Source of the DNA: Panorpa germanica
Taxonomy: Eukaryota > Arthropoda > Insecta > Mecoptera > Panorpidae
Reading direction: 5' to 3'
DNA: 64,000 nucleotides
Assembly (NCBI GenBank): GCA_963678705.1
Contig: OY783205.1
Coordinates: forward strand, 11,656,001 to 11,720,000
Shown: piece by piece, positions 10,873 through 21,929 of the stretch
How positions within the stretch are numbered: the first letter of the stretch is position 1
Layout: each line of letters begins with the position of its first letter
The notes under the pieces: generated by a model
Told to the model about the DNA's origin: nothing
Database searches by the model: none
The model's input: only the letters and a program-made list of their open reading frames with translations
Program-made: the position numbers and the translations under genes

Positions 10873-10873
<1 letters not shown>
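9591..10873. other. Unassigned AT-rich stretch with one 28-bp direct repeat
   Basis: No coding sequence recognised. A 28-bp motif starting CCGCACA and ending GATTGCAAACT occurs at 10071-10098 and 10443-10470 with three mismatches. Such pairs can be transposon-end debris, but no element could be delimited. A short CATA run lies near 10309-10324. Confidence 0.5.

Positions 10874-10906
<33 letters not shown>
10874..10906. repeat. (TA)n microsatellite
   Basis: An uninterrupted TA run of about 33 bases immediately next to the 3' end of the minus-strand LINE. It may be the target or tail of that insertion. Confidence 0.9.
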
Positions 10907-10910
<4 letters not shown>

Positions 10911-12266
10911 AATTGTGTGTGCCTTTCAGCTTTACAATCTACCGTATTCTATTTCTTATTACAATTCATTCCTATCTTAACAATTCAACCTTAAAACTAA
11001 ACTTAAAACTGCAAAACAAAAAAAATTATTCTAGACTTTTAGTCCTTCCAAAAAGTGCTTTCTGCTTCTTCTTCTCTTGACTCTCTCTCTTCATGTTCCA
11101 CATGCAAACTAGATAAGGAGCTGGACCAGATAACTGGCTTTTATATATGGACGACGGTCACTTCGCAGACAATTAAATTTACATTATTCTAGACCTTTTT
11201 ATCTCTAAACGTACTTTCTGTTTCTTCTTCTCTTGACCCTCTTCCTTCATTTTCCCTAGTCTTCCTTCTGTACTGGTCTATTCCCTAGTCTATTTTTCTG
11301 GGCTGAAGTTTAACTGTTTCCTCGCTACTTCTTTCTTTATTCTGCTTCCCTTCATTGCCTCTTTTAGTACTTCCTTTCTCTTCCTGTTCCATGTGCAACC
11401 CAGCCATCAGCCTATTTCTTCTCCTGATTTTTCTTTCCTTCTTACTATTTCCGCCATCCACCTCTTTCCTTCACTGCCTCCCATTAATAGCTGGCCAATA
11501 TTCCTTTCGCTCGCTACTTTTTCCTTACACTCAAACTTAATGTGTTCCAGTGTTTCGTCTTCCGCTCCGCACACTCTACACTTTCTTTCCTCACCCTTTT
11601 CCCAGTATCTGTTTCCTTTTTCCTCATTTCCCAATCTAAACCCTGCTGTTCTTCTTATGTGTTTTATGTCTTTTTCTATAAGGTACTGAGGCATATTATT
11701 TTCCCATAACCTTTTATATCTTGTATTATAGTTGCTTTTTTCGATTTTTCACATTCTCTCCTGCTGTTGAATCTCCTTATCCCTTCTCCTTAGCTCCTCT
11801 TCCACACTTGCGCCTCCTTCTTTTCTCCTGTTTGCCTCCTCGATCGCCATTCCATTCCTTCAAAGTACTTTTTTCTCTTTTTTGGACCTCCTCCCCCCCC
11901 ATTCTTTATGCTATCTTCTCTTATTTTCTTTAAAATTTTGCTTTCCGCCCTGGTCAATTTCTCCTAATATTTTACTGCTCTTTTCCCTGATTTAATTCGT
12001 ATCTTATCCCTTTTTAACTCCTCCATAACCATGTATCCTGGCGTGCACCTGTCCAGCCCTAGTAACCATCTAATATATCTCACCTGTATTCTTTCCAACT
12101 TTTCTTGCTCCTTCCACCCTCAAACCTCTGCTCCATACAACATCATACTGGCTATCAGTCTGTCAAACATCCATATTCTCTTTTGTATGTCCCCCCCAAA
12201 TACCTTTTCTCCTAGTCCCCATACCCGTCGCATTGCTAGCTCCGCTTTCTTTGCTACCTCCCTCAT
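10907..12266 (-). mobile_element. 5'-truncated LINE with C-terminal CCHC motif (copy 1)
   Basis: The element reads right to left. Its 5' break lies at about 12266, inside the RT thumb region. Downstream is the segment that in other copies reads RYIKWLLWLDRC, then charged helices, then a C-terminal frame at 11694-11407 containing MPQYLIEKDIKHIRRTAGFR and the knuckle CRVCGAEDETLEHIKFEC (C-x2-C-x8-H-x4-C). RT catalytic and endonuclease parts are absent. The 3' UTR is about 500 bp, longer than in the array copies, and holds a direct repeat of roughly 60 bp (about 11025-11085 and 11183-11241). Its end, read on the minus strand, contains GATTGTAAAGC next to a GGC motif, like the other copies. Upstream frames are broken, so it is a dead copy of the family amplified at 33-53 kb. 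Confidence 0.82.
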
Positions 12267-13280
12267 CTATATATATATAAATACATATAAATATAAATAC
12301 ACGCTTAAAAGCAGCCTCCGATCATGAGAGAGGTGTAAAGAGAAAGAGTGGAAAAGGACGTTGACACTTTCAAACTAGTCGCACAAAAGTTGTTTGACAT
12401 TCGTTTGATATTATAAACTTATATGTACATATATACTTTAAATTTCGAATGCAGTTTTTGTTTTTATTATGCCATATATCAAGCAGAAAATTAAGTTTAA
12501 ATATTGAACATTATTTTTATGTGTAACTGCATATCAAAATATGAATTATTAATAAATGTTTTATGCAAATCTAAATTCAATTGACGTTTTATACAGTTGT
12601 TGTCTCTTTTTTTTAATATATTCATTTTAGTAGAGATAAAAATCTACATTATATTACAGAAAAAGAAACAAGATATATCGGTCTCTGTTACATTTGCAAT
12701 TTGCAACTTCATTCATACTGGTGCGGTAGTGAGACCAGGTGAAGTGATTTTGTTATTTGTAGTTCATATCACTGACATTTTCTTTAACGAGTGAAATCAA
12801 ATTGAATTGTTTCATGACAAAGAATTCATACGCAACTTCAATACGATGTCAAAGTGACTCCAAAATGTTTACTGGGTTCTTTTATGTGAAGTGGCATATG
12901 AATGCAATTCTAAATCCAAGTTTTAAGATTTTCTTTATTATAAACGTCTCTTTTTTTAAAGATCGCTTTATTCTTAATCTTTTTCACAAGAAATATCATA
13001 AAGATTAAAAGAAAATAAAATTCAAAACTATAGCAATCATCTATTTTCTTTTCAATTACATAATTAAGTTTTTAAATATAAAAAAAGCACACTTTATTTT
13101 ATTACCGTGAATTATAAAAATGTAATAAAAAATGACATAACATTATAATGACGTTATAGTGACGACGTCATACTATATCCGCTGTGTATTTTTACTCCAG
13201 TGGGTGTTAAATCTATTTATAGTTAAACCCACCTTGTATAAATTTGTGTGCTATAAATATCTAATAATAATTACATTTTG
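12267..13280. other. Intergenic, nothing recognised
   Basis: AT-rich. Short open frames at 12597-12794 and 12802-13008 have no recognisable motif. A palindromic-looking GACGTTATAGTGACGACGTC lies near 13151. No gene supported. Confidence 0.5.
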
Positions 13281-13285
13281 GTTAC
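13281..13285. repeat. Target-site duplication GTTAC, left copy of BEL-2
   Basis: GTTAC precedes the LTR TG at 13286 and recurs right after the other LTR at 19361-19365. Confidence 0.93.
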
Positions 13286-13807
13286 TGTTGCGCAAAATCG
13301 TGTGATTCTCGATGTAACTCAAATCACAATGTTAAGCGTTGTCTTGATTGTTTCTTGTCGATTAAAACACGAAAAAACCAAGTGTTTATGTAAATCTGAT
13401 GTTAATAATTTACATTTAGTAGTGGACTGTATTTTATTAAGAATTCACAGAGAAACACACTATTTAATAATTAAATGAATTTATTTGAAATAAGCAGAAA
13501 AAGCACGTGTACAAAATAACAATGTATATATATATGTTGCTAATTTAGACTCTTAAAGTTAAGAGAGCAACCTGTTGCGTTGACGGTCAAAAAAGTAAGG
13601 ATGGTTTAAATGTCGGCGATGATGCAAGGCATCCCTTACGTGTCAGCAGACAAAAAGTACCGTTGTCCACCTTCAGATATTACGCAATGCATTAGGTTTG
13701 CTTGGTAACGTCTATAACTACGGACTTGGTTCCTTAAGTTGGACAACTAGGTGGCAGTTGGTCATCATTTAATATTTAAACCTTAAAATTAAAGAAATTC
13801 GCAAACA
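13286..13807 (-). repeat. BEL-2 3' LTR (element orientation)
   Basis: 522 bp, plus-strand TGTTGCGC...CGCAAACA, same length as 18839-19360. Differences seen: AA/GG near 13405, A/G near 13437, G/A in GCGTTGACGG near 13582, and A/G near 13794. Confidence 0.95.
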
Positions 13808-13877
13808 TCCTGGCCGCTATGAAACGGTTCCTATTAATTAAATTAATTAGGTTTCATATTATTTAAGATGCGAATTA

Positions 13878-16800
13878 TTAGAGATCTGGGGATTGTAGGT
13901 GGCAGATTTTTTGAATAGCTCTTTGGTGGGTTCCTCCTGGAGTCTTGATAGAGACTACTCGTACGATTCCATCCTTTCCAGGGTGCAGTTCTAGAACTCT
14001 GCCTGTGGTCCATTTGTGCGTGGGGGCGTTTTCATCTTTTAAAACTACCAAATCACCAAGCTGTGGAACTCGTGGTTGTCCATGCTGCCATTTGGTACGC
14101 TGTTGGAGTGTATTCAGATATTCCTTGTGCCAGCGCTTCCAAAATGTCGTCCTCATCTGTTGGATAATATTGAAGGCAGTTAATCTTGTTTTAACTGGTG
14201 TGTCCTCGGCAGTTCCCAGAGTGGAGACTGGAGGTCGACCAATGAGAAAATGTCCAGGACAGAGAGGATATAGGTCATTAGGATTAGTAGAAAGGGCAGT
14301 GAGAGGTCTAGAATTTATAATTGATTCTATTTGAGTTAATACAGTATATAGATCTTCAAAAGTTAAATTCGAATTATGCATCACACGTCAAAGGTGATGT
14401 TTGACCGACTTTACTGCAGCTTCCCACAGACCCCCATGATGTGGTGATCGTGGAGGTATAAATTTCCAAGAAATTCCGCGAGATTCTACAGTAGTACATA
14501 CAGTATGTTGGAATGACGTATCTGATAATAGTTGACCTAGGTCTCTCAGATAATTTCTAGCGCCTACAAAATTTGTTCCATTTTTAGAAAATACTTGTGC
14601 AGGCGTACCTCTACGTGCGATAAATCGTTGAAATGCTAACAGAAATGCTTGCGTAGTAAGATCTGTTACCAATTCAAGATGTACAGCCTTAGTAGTAAAA
14701 CAAACAAATAACGCTATGTATGACTTTAATAATTTAGAATTCCTACCATATCTATTTTTGATCATTACTGGACCTGCATAATCAATACCTGTTGTGCTAA
14801 ACGGGTAAACGGCTGTTATGCGTTCAACTGGCAAGTCACCTAATGGTGCATAATAAGAAGCGGGTTTGTGTTTTATTGGTGGGACATTGTGTTTTAATGA
14901 ATCAGTATTAGGCAACCATTGTATCCCTAAGGTTTTACTTTGTTCGGAAACCAAATGAACCGCGTTGTCGGTATTTGGTGACTCTAAACATGTTCTAGCT
15001 AGGAACTCAGGATGATTAGACACCCATTTTCTTAATTTAAAACAACCCTTGGATAAAATCAAGTCAATGTCCCTACATAGTTCAATTAACGAATCTACTG
15101 ATGATGCTCCAGTGAGCAGATCATCAACATAAAAATCTTTCAATATAGTTTCTGATGCGATCGGAAACTCGGTTTTGTTTTGATGCGCTATATGGCATAA
15201 AGTTCTAATAGCTAAATATAGCGCTGATGTAGTTCCATATGTTACAGTATTCAACGTATATGATTGTATTGGTACGTCAGGAGACGGTCTCCAAATTATC
15301 CTTTGTAAATTTCGTTGTGCTGGCTCGACCAGCACCTGTCTATACATCATTGCGATGTCCGATGTAGCCACATATCTATGTGTCCTGAACCTAAGTAAGA
15401 TTGACAGAAGACTTGATTGTATCGTGGGCCCTACAGATTGAATATTATTGAGAGAGACTCCAGACGTCGTTGTCATAGAGCCGTCAAACACTACTCTCAA
15501 TTTTGTTGTCGTACTCGAAAGTTTGAGCACACCATGATGTGGTAAATATTAGCTGTTCGTATTATTGTCGTCTGAATGAACTCTAGACATATGTCCTAGA
15601 CGTTCATAGTTGCTCATAAATTCATTGTATTGTTGCATTAGACTTGAGTTTTTTGCTAATCGTTTCTCAAGTGCATAAAATCGTTTCAACGCGTAAGCCT
15701 TTGAGTCGCCCAGCCGATCTGGGGACTCCTTCAGCGGAATTCGAACAGTATATCTACCTGTGTTGTCTTGACTAACATGTTGCAAGAAGTGCTTCTCTCA
15801 AGCTTCTTCTTCTAATGATAGTGCCCTAACTAATGGTGATTTTTCTATTTCCCAAAAGGACTGAAGTTGACTTTGAAGCAACCGTGTTGATGTATGTAAA
15901 CAAGTTGTGTTACGTTCAGTATTAGATACACAATGCCCTGTTACAATCCATCCAAGCTGCGACTGATGCAATGCTAGATTGCGATTTCCTAACCTGATTT
16001 TACGGGTTCCTAGTATTGTCCAAAATAATTCTGCACCGAGCAGTATGTCAATGTCATTTGGAATATTGAATGTGGGATCAGCTAACTGTAAATTATTAGG
16101 AATATTTAAATTGTTCGCATCAATAAAAGCGTTCGGCAACGGCTCGGTTATTGATGGAATAACTAAACAATTTATGTTCGAATTGAACCTTGAAATTTTT
16201 GATTTTAGTTTAAGATTAACAGCGTCGTGTACAGCGGTCGCCCTTTTATTAATTCCTTTAATTGAATAATGGACCGTGCTTGCCCTTAATCCCAATTTCT
16301 TAAAAAACCTAGCAGTTATAAAATTGCTTTGACTTCCCGAATCCAATAGAGCAGTATGTTGGTTGCCATGCACATCAGTTACGTTAACTAATGCGGTAGA
16401 CAACACGGCGTTGAATGATCTACCGTTATTTGAAAGTGCGACTGGTTCTGTTGCTACCTGCTCTACAGAAATATTAGAACTCAGGTGCAAAGTAGAATGA
16501 TGTTTTTTATGACACATTTTACAAGTTCCCTTTTTGCATTCCTTTATCCAGTGAGATGATGACAAACAATTATGACATAATTTCTTGTTTTTAATTTCAG
16601 CCCAACGTTTATCAATAGTCATATTCAAATAAACATTACACTGAAACGGTTTATGGTTCGTATTTGTACAAAAAGCACATGATGGCGTCTCTATAGCCGA
16701 GAATGTACGTGACTCTTTGTGACGTATTGTCGAACGTGAATTAGTTCGAGAATTGTTTAGTTCTAATAGTTCAGCCCTTTGTGTTATAAAATTTAAAAAT

Positions 16801-17630
16801 TGCTCCGTTGTTGGAATGTTATCTGACCCAAAGCATTCTTTATCCCAATCATCACGCAGATCACTATCTAGTTTTTGTGTCATAAGATAAACAAATAACA
16901 CATTCGATCTATCCACAGGTTCGCCTAATGTGGACAGAGAACACATGTGGCTTTTCATGTTATCTACCAGGGCCATAAGCCTTACTGCTGAATTACCGGG
17001 CACAGCTGATAGATTAACTAAAGCCTTAATGTGATGGTTTGTTGCTATTCGTTTATTCTCAAAACGTTTAAAAACTAGTTCCCACGCTTCTAAATAACTG
17101 TCTGCAGTTATTACAATAGAGTCTATGACATGTAGTGCCATAGACGTTAATGATGATTTTAAATAGTAGAATTTGTGGATATTATCAATGAAGTCATTTT
17201 TGTGTATCATTGAGATATATAGATCTCTGAAACGCGGCCATTCAGATATATCACCATTAAATGTTGGTAATTTCAATTTTGGTAAATGAGAATTATTAAC
17301 AAAAGAAGAATTTCCCGATTTAATAGATAACTGATCTAGATCGTTGAGACTTGAAGTGTTATTTTTTGCTAAGAATCGTTTTGCCATGCTAACAGCATTC
17401 GACGATTTTTCTTCAAAATCATCCCAAATATCTAAATCAGTTACATCTGCAATACTCAATAAATTAATTTTGAAATCAGTTACTGTAGGTAATCTTTCTA
17501 ATTTCGTTTGAATTTTAAAGAAATCGTTTTCTGATATATTGTCTTCATCTAATTTACTTAAATAACTTAAAAATGACTCTACTGATCTTACCATCAATTT
17601 TTGTTCTAATAACTGCTGTGAATTATCCAT
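13878..17630 (-). pseudogene. BEL-2 gag-pro-pol polyprotein, three in-frame stops, RNase H region deleted
   Basis: All segments share one frame. From M at 17630: a gag region of about 300 aa, then CCHC-type knuckles (CAFCTNTNHKPFQC at 318-331, CHNCLSSSHWIKEC at 352-365, CKMCHKKHHSTLH from 370). The protease has ALLDSGS (D430) and LLLGAELFW. A TGA follows EEEA at 15798-15800, and a TAA ends the next piece at about 15549. The RT carries VVFDGS, MMYRQ and an intact FYVDDLLTG. Near 14880 the sequence passes from KTLGIQWLPNTD directly to PIKHKPASYYAPLGDLPVER, so RNase H and the N-terminal integrase region are missing. The integrase core keeps GIDYAGP and GGLWEA, but the usual SDNGTNF reads SKNGTNF, losing the second catalytic Asp. 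A TGA at about 14388 precedes the C-terminal domain (LCPGHFLIGRP, GDLVVLKDENAP). No start shift rescues it; it is inactive. Confidence 0.92.
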
Positions 17631-17873
17631 TCTAATTTATTTAGCTTAATGAAAATAACTGAACTAAACTTGATTTTCTGAAATGCTATAAAATACCTTA
17701 ACAATAAACAATCTAGGGCTCTATGTAGCTTCGTAAGATCCGTTTACTTAAAATATTTTATAACAAGATGTAGTGATGCCGTAATACTTTCCCGTTATAA
17801 TTGTTGAACACGTGTTTCGAAACGCGTTTGCACATGTAAATTTTCTAAACGTTGCTTGGAACATAAATTACTT
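17631..17873 (-). other. BEL-2 leader proximal to gag
   Basis: Non-coding sequence between the gag start and the duplicated leader block. No motif beyond AT richness. Confidence 0.5.
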
Positions 17874-18102
17874 TATTCTTTTAATCTAATTACTGTATAT
17901 ATTACGAATATCAAACACAATTAATTAAAACATAGGATATTTAAATGATATGGAATAATTAAAGAATGTGGACTTTTCTCAAAATGGCGACCTCCTCTGG
18001 TAGTGGACGCCACTTGCTTCTGTGTGTTTGGCCTCGTATGTAAATCTTTCCCTCGTGGTTTCAGCACTCCGTGTTGAAATATCCTGATCGATTGGACCAA
18101 AA
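17874..18102 (-). repeat. BEL-2 leader block, inner copy
   Basis: 229 bp, repeated as 18610-18838. It ends next to an LTR-type TG (18103) exactly as the outer copy does, and includes a second primer-site-like GATTGGACCA (plus strand) near 18090-18099. Confidence 0.92.
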
Positions 18103-18275
18103 TGTTGCGCAAAATCGTGTGATTCTCGATGTAACTCAAATCACAATGTTAAGCGTTGTCTTGATTGTTTCTTGTCGATTAAAACACGAAAAAACCAAGT
18201 GTTTATGTAAATCTGATGTTGGTAATTTACATTTAGTAGTGGACTGTATTTTGTTAGGAATTCACAGAGAAACAC
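18103..18275 (-). repeat. Partial BEL-2 LTR, inner copy (173 bp)
   Basis: Matches 18839-19011 with one difference seen (GG/AA-type change near 18258). In element orientation it is the primer-site-proximal end of an LTR. Homology stops at 18275 and unrelated sequence begins at 18277. Confidence 0.92.
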
Positions 18276-18276
18276 G

Positions 18277-18613
18277 CATGATCCAGCAGCCCAACATCCC
18301 AAGAGACCAGCAGCTCAATATCCCAACAGACCAGCAGCCATCTACAGCTGTTCTGAGGCGATGGTGATGGTCGTAGTCATTGAACTATATATAGTTTAGA
18401 ATATACATAGTTTTGTATGTCTACAAAATTAAAACTACAACTTTTTGAACCTGTTAAAACTGAATTTATTAGAAGAACTCAGAACTCGTCTGCTCTTTGA
18501 TGGATTCCTACTAAATTGATGCATTTACCATTTATGCATTTATATATAATAAGTGCACGTTAAACGATAATTAATATTAATTAAGACATATAAAGCACTG
18601 AAATAATATTATT
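18277..18613. repeat. Captured 337-bp segment inside BEL-2
   Basis: Collinear with 21536-21872, with one difference noticed (T/C in GCATTTACC). It begins CATGATCCAGCAG with 24-bp tandem units based on CAGCAG..AA.ATCCCAA.AGAC and ends AATAATATTATT. The right junction with the leader shares TATT, as expected for template switching. The left junction has one unexplained base (G at 18276). The segment does not belong to the BEL-2 LTR or leader. Its ultimate origin is unknown. Confidence 0.9.
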
Positions 18614-18838
18614 CTTTTAATCTAATTACTGTATATATTACGAATATCAAACACAATTAATTAAAACATAGGATATTTAAATGATATGGAATAATTAAAG
18701 AATGTGGACTTTTCTCAAAATGGCGACCTCCTCTGGTAGTGGACGCCACTTGCTTCTGTGTGTTTGGCCTCGTATGTAAATCTTTCCCTCGTGGTTTCAG
18801 CACTCCGTGTTGAAATATCCTGATCGATTGGACCAAAA
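18610..18838 (-). repeat. BEL-2 leader block, outer copy, with candidate primer site
   Basis: 229 bp repeated at 17874-18102. In element orientation the first bases after the LTR are TTT, then TGGTCCAATCGATCA (complement of 18821-18835), placed where a tRNA primer site belongs. I do not assign the tRNA. Confidence 0.85.
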
Positions 18839-19360
18839 TGTTGCGCAAAATCGTGTGATTCTCGATGTAACTCAAATCACAATGTTAAGCGTTGTCTTGA
18901 TTGTTTCTTGTCGATTAAAACACGAAAAAACCAAGTGTTTATGTAAATCTGATGTTGGTAATTTACATTTAGTAGTGGACTGTATTTTGTTAAGAATTCA
19001 CAGAGAAACACACTATTTAATAATTAAATGAATTTATTTGAAATAAGCAGAAAAAGCACGTGTACAAAATAACAATGTATATATATATGTTGCTAATTTA
19101 GACTCTTAAAGTTAAGAGAGCAACCTGTTGCGTTAACGGTCAAAAAAGTAAGGATGGTTTAAATGTCGGCGATGATGCAAGGCATCCCTTACGTGTCAGC
19201 AGACAAAAAGTACCGTTGTCCACCTTCAGATATTACGCAATGCATTAGGTTTGCTTGGTAACGTCTATAACTACGGACTTGGTTCCTTAAGTTGGACAAC
19301 TAGGTGGCAGTTGGTCATCATTTAATATTTAAACCTTAAAATTAAGGAAATTCGCAAACA
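18839..19360 (-). repeat. BEL-2 5' LTR (element orientation)
   Basis: 522 bp, partner of 13286-13807. It is followed on the plus strand by the duplicated GTTAC at 19361-19365. Confidence 0.95.
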
Positions 19361-19365
19361 GTTAC
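19361..19365. repeat. Target-site duplication GTTAC, right copy of BEL-2
   Basis: Exact match to 13281-13285. Confidence 0.93.
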
Positions 19366-19539
19366 TTTGTATATGTTTATTGTTTAGACTAAATTTAATT
19401 CTATCTAGCCTTCTTCAATTATTTATTGTATACTCGGGTTTATTTATTTAATGCATGCTACTTAACTTTAGATTCTTCTTACATTAAATCATCTATCTTC
19501 TTACGTTTCATTTTTTTCTTAAATTATACTTAAAACTAT

Positions 19540-19840
19540 TATTTGATTATAATCCATATTTGATTCGAATAATCCCTTTTTTCATTTCCTCGTGTAACTT
19601 CTTTCTGTTTTTTCTCTTTTATTCTTCTACGTACCTTCGTCATCCACCTGCTTCATTCGTACCTTCTTTCAACAATTCTTCTACCTTCTTTTCACTGTCT
19701 CTACCTTTCTTTCTTTTATGTTCCAGCGTTCCTACTGAATCTTGTTTTGTTTGCTCCTTTTATATTTCCTGCATCCTTCGTCTAATCCTGCTCCACCACA
19801 TCCTTATCCCTCAGTTCTGGTTTCACACTTGTCCTCTCCA
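19540..19840 (-). pseudogene. Decayed LINE C-terminal fragment
   Basis: Plus-strand TC-rich sequence (TCTTTTATTCTTCTACGTAC, ACCTTCGTCATCCACC) resembles the complement of the charged C-terminal region of the LINE remnant at 61.4-62.0 kb, including the shared ACCTTCGTCATCCA motif. No frame is intact. The 260 or so bases from 19840 to about 20100 show nothing more. Confidence 0.45.
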
Positions 19841-20281
19841 TCTGTTTTACCATAAGCTTTACTTAATAATAGATATTGTTTATTAAGGGTTAGCAATAAT
19901 TAGTCCACTCATTCGATTTGTGTCCCACATTTAATGTGTAAATAAATTTCGTGCTATTTCCTCTTTATAGAAATATCTACATAATTTCGAATAGATTATC
20001 CTTTAGATTTTTAATATTCTTGATTTCACGACTACACCACAAGTGGTTTGAAAGCGCTAGGTACCACACAAGCTGATGTACAGGTATCGCCACACGCAGT
20101 TAAGCACCGTTGCTGCTGGATCGTTCCTTGTCTGTAGATTTGTATTCACTGTTCGTTTTAAAGATCAGGATTCTGTAAAATTCATCTTTACATACATATA
20201 AATATCTTCCAGTGTTCATTTAGCAATATCCAAAACTCATCTAATCATGCAAAGTGTAAATATTTATCGTAATAGATATAA
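19841..20281. other. Intergenic, nothing recognised
   Basis: AT-rich with no open frame of interest and no repeat match found inside the window. Confidence 0.5.
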
Positions 20282-21005
20282 AGCTGCGTACACATACGTG
20301 CGACATCCAACATTTGTTGTAACAAGTTGTACAACACGTACATACTAGTGCGACATGCAACTTAATACGTCGGAAGCTTTCATATTTTAAAAGAATTCCG
20401 TTTTTTCGAGATCATATTCAAAACCCTAATTCCTTTAAAAGTTTCTATTTAGCTTTGAAACATTTTTGATTCATAAAAATACTATCTACAATTTTTCAAA
20501 TAACATAAGTTAGGGTTTTATTAATATCGCATGTTTATGTCGCACTAGGTACGTTAAAAATACGACACATCCAGTACACTCATATCTAAATAATGTCAAG
20601 TTATGAATTATTTTACTATTTTTCCTTGATGCTGGTTTATAGAAAATGTAAATTGTACTTTTGAAGATAAATTTCTACAAATAATTAATTTACTATAGAA
20701 ATTAATGTACAACATATTAAGTTTATTGTGTGAAAATTTGAAGTCGATTGGAGTAAAACTGTCGGGGATATAGAGTTTTAAGTCTTCACTTCTTTGCTCT
20801 GGTCTGCACCGATCCTTTTGAAATTTTGCACACTCTTTCTTTACATAACTGTCGAAGAATTTTCACTTCTAAGTGCTTTATAAAATCGAAAAATCAATAA
20901 AAGATAAACTCGACAGAATAACCTGCAGATATTTATTAACTATTGAAATAATTTTGGTATATATAATTGTTGGATGTCGCATGTTTATGTCACACCAATC
21001 TGTAC
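20282..21005. repeat. Candidate DNA-transposon remnant with nested inverted motifs
   Basis: CGTGCGACATCCAACA near 20299-20314 is the inverted counterpart of TGTTGGATGTCGCATG near 20966-20982. A second inner pair, CTAGTGCGACATGC (about 20345) and GCATGTTTATGTCGCACTAG (about 20530), uses the same GTGCGACAT core. The outermost flanks do not match, so ends and target duplication could not be defined. Confidence 0.4.
20619..20962 (+). repeat. Dispersed repeat, copy 1
   Basis: From TTTTACTATTTTTCCTTGAT to TGAAATAATTTTGGT it matches 22837-23246 over several blocks. Shared blocks include GCTGGTTTATAGAAAATG, ATGTACAACATATTAAG, CGATTGGAGTAAAACTGTCG and CTCGACAG.AT.ACCTGCAG. It carries about 40 bases after TTTTAAGTC that copy 2 lacks. 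It overlaps the inverted-motif region, so it may be that element's interior. Confidence 0.8.
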
Positions 21006-21535
21006 GAGGAATTAGATAGATAAATTACCAATTGAATGTTTACTGGCATTATAAAATTCAGTACCTTCACAAAATAGATCTTTACTTTAGGACAGTTAAA
21101 CTTAAAAAGAGACAATTCAACAATGGTTTTGTGCATTTATACTCTATTTTTCTAAATACCCTTGACTAAAAATTAATAACTATTCTAGAGAACAAATTAA
21201 ATTTAATCATAAACAAATATAATCTAATCCTTATTATAAGAAGCGGTACGTCTTAATATATGCTTAAATGCTTAAAAATACTACCTGTAAATATTACACT
21301 CTAAATAAATAATAAATCCTTACACTATAGAACTTATTGTAAAAAAAGTAAACTTATCTAAACTAAATAATATTAGTATCGTTTCGATAATTCGAGAATC
21401 TTGAAGGTATTTGTTACCGCTGTGCAAGGTTGTATGGTGCAATCCACTACTGACTGCACCAGAAGAACACCGTTGATGGAGAGGCTGAAGTGGAACTCAC
21501 CAGACACTAAACAACAACATTAAATTACACTGGTC
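21006..21535. other. Unassigned sequence beside the source of the captured segment
   Basis: AT-rich until about 21410, then a more complex stretch (GTTACCGCTGTGCAAGG ... GGAGAGGCTGAAGTGGAACT) leading directly into the 337-bp repeat. It could be part of the same unknown element or gene. No protein match recognised. Confidence 0.4.
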
Positions 21536-21872
21536 CATGATCCAGCAGCCCAACATCCCAAGAGACCAGCAGCTCAATATCCCAACAGACCAGCAGCCAT
21601 CTACAGCTGTTCTGAGGCGATGGTGATGGTCGTAGTCATTGAACTATATATAGTTTAGAATATACATAGTTTTGTATGTCTACAAAATTAAAACTACAAC
21701 TTTTTGAACCTGTTAAAACTGAATTTATTAGAAGAACTCAGAACTCGTCTGCTCTTTGATGGATTCCTACTAAATTGATGCATTCACCATTTATGCATTT
21801 ATATATAATAAGTGCACGTTAAACGATAATTAATATTAATTAAGACATATAAAGCACTGAAATAATATTATT
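21536..21872. repeat. 337-bp sequence also present inside BEL-2
   Basis: Partner of 18277-18613. Here it continues leftward into unrelated complex sequence and rightward into TTGTATTAAATC, so this copy has its own context and may be the donor or another copy of a repeat family. The first 92 bases translate to NIPRDQQLNIPTDQQ-type repeats ending at TGA. This could be the tail of an unknown protein. Confidence 0.85.
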
Positions 21873-21929
21873 TTGTATTAAATCTTAATCGTGGATTCAA
21901 AACTTACATCGTTTCATCTTAGAAGATAG

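Larger units (their letters stand above)
13286..19360 (-). mobile_element. BEL-2: BEL/Pao LTR retrotransposon with captured segment
   Basis: A 6075-bp element on the minus strand, bounded by GTTAC and by two 522-bp LTRs (TG...CA when read on the plus strand). By eye about five differences separate the LTRs (around 1%), so it is young. In element order: LTR, candidate primer site, 229-bp leader, 337-bp foreign segment, 173-bp LTR piece, the same 229-bp leader again, gag-pro-pol, LTR. The coding region keeps one frame throughout but has three stop codons and an internal deletion. LTR and protein sequences differ from BEL-1, so it is another family. Confidence 0.93.

Noticed and set aside
18071-18367. 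98-codon plus-strand frame spanning LTR and captured segment as a gene
   Set aside because: It crosses the artificial junction at 18275-18277 and its first half is LTR. Only the repeat-coded tail is of interest.
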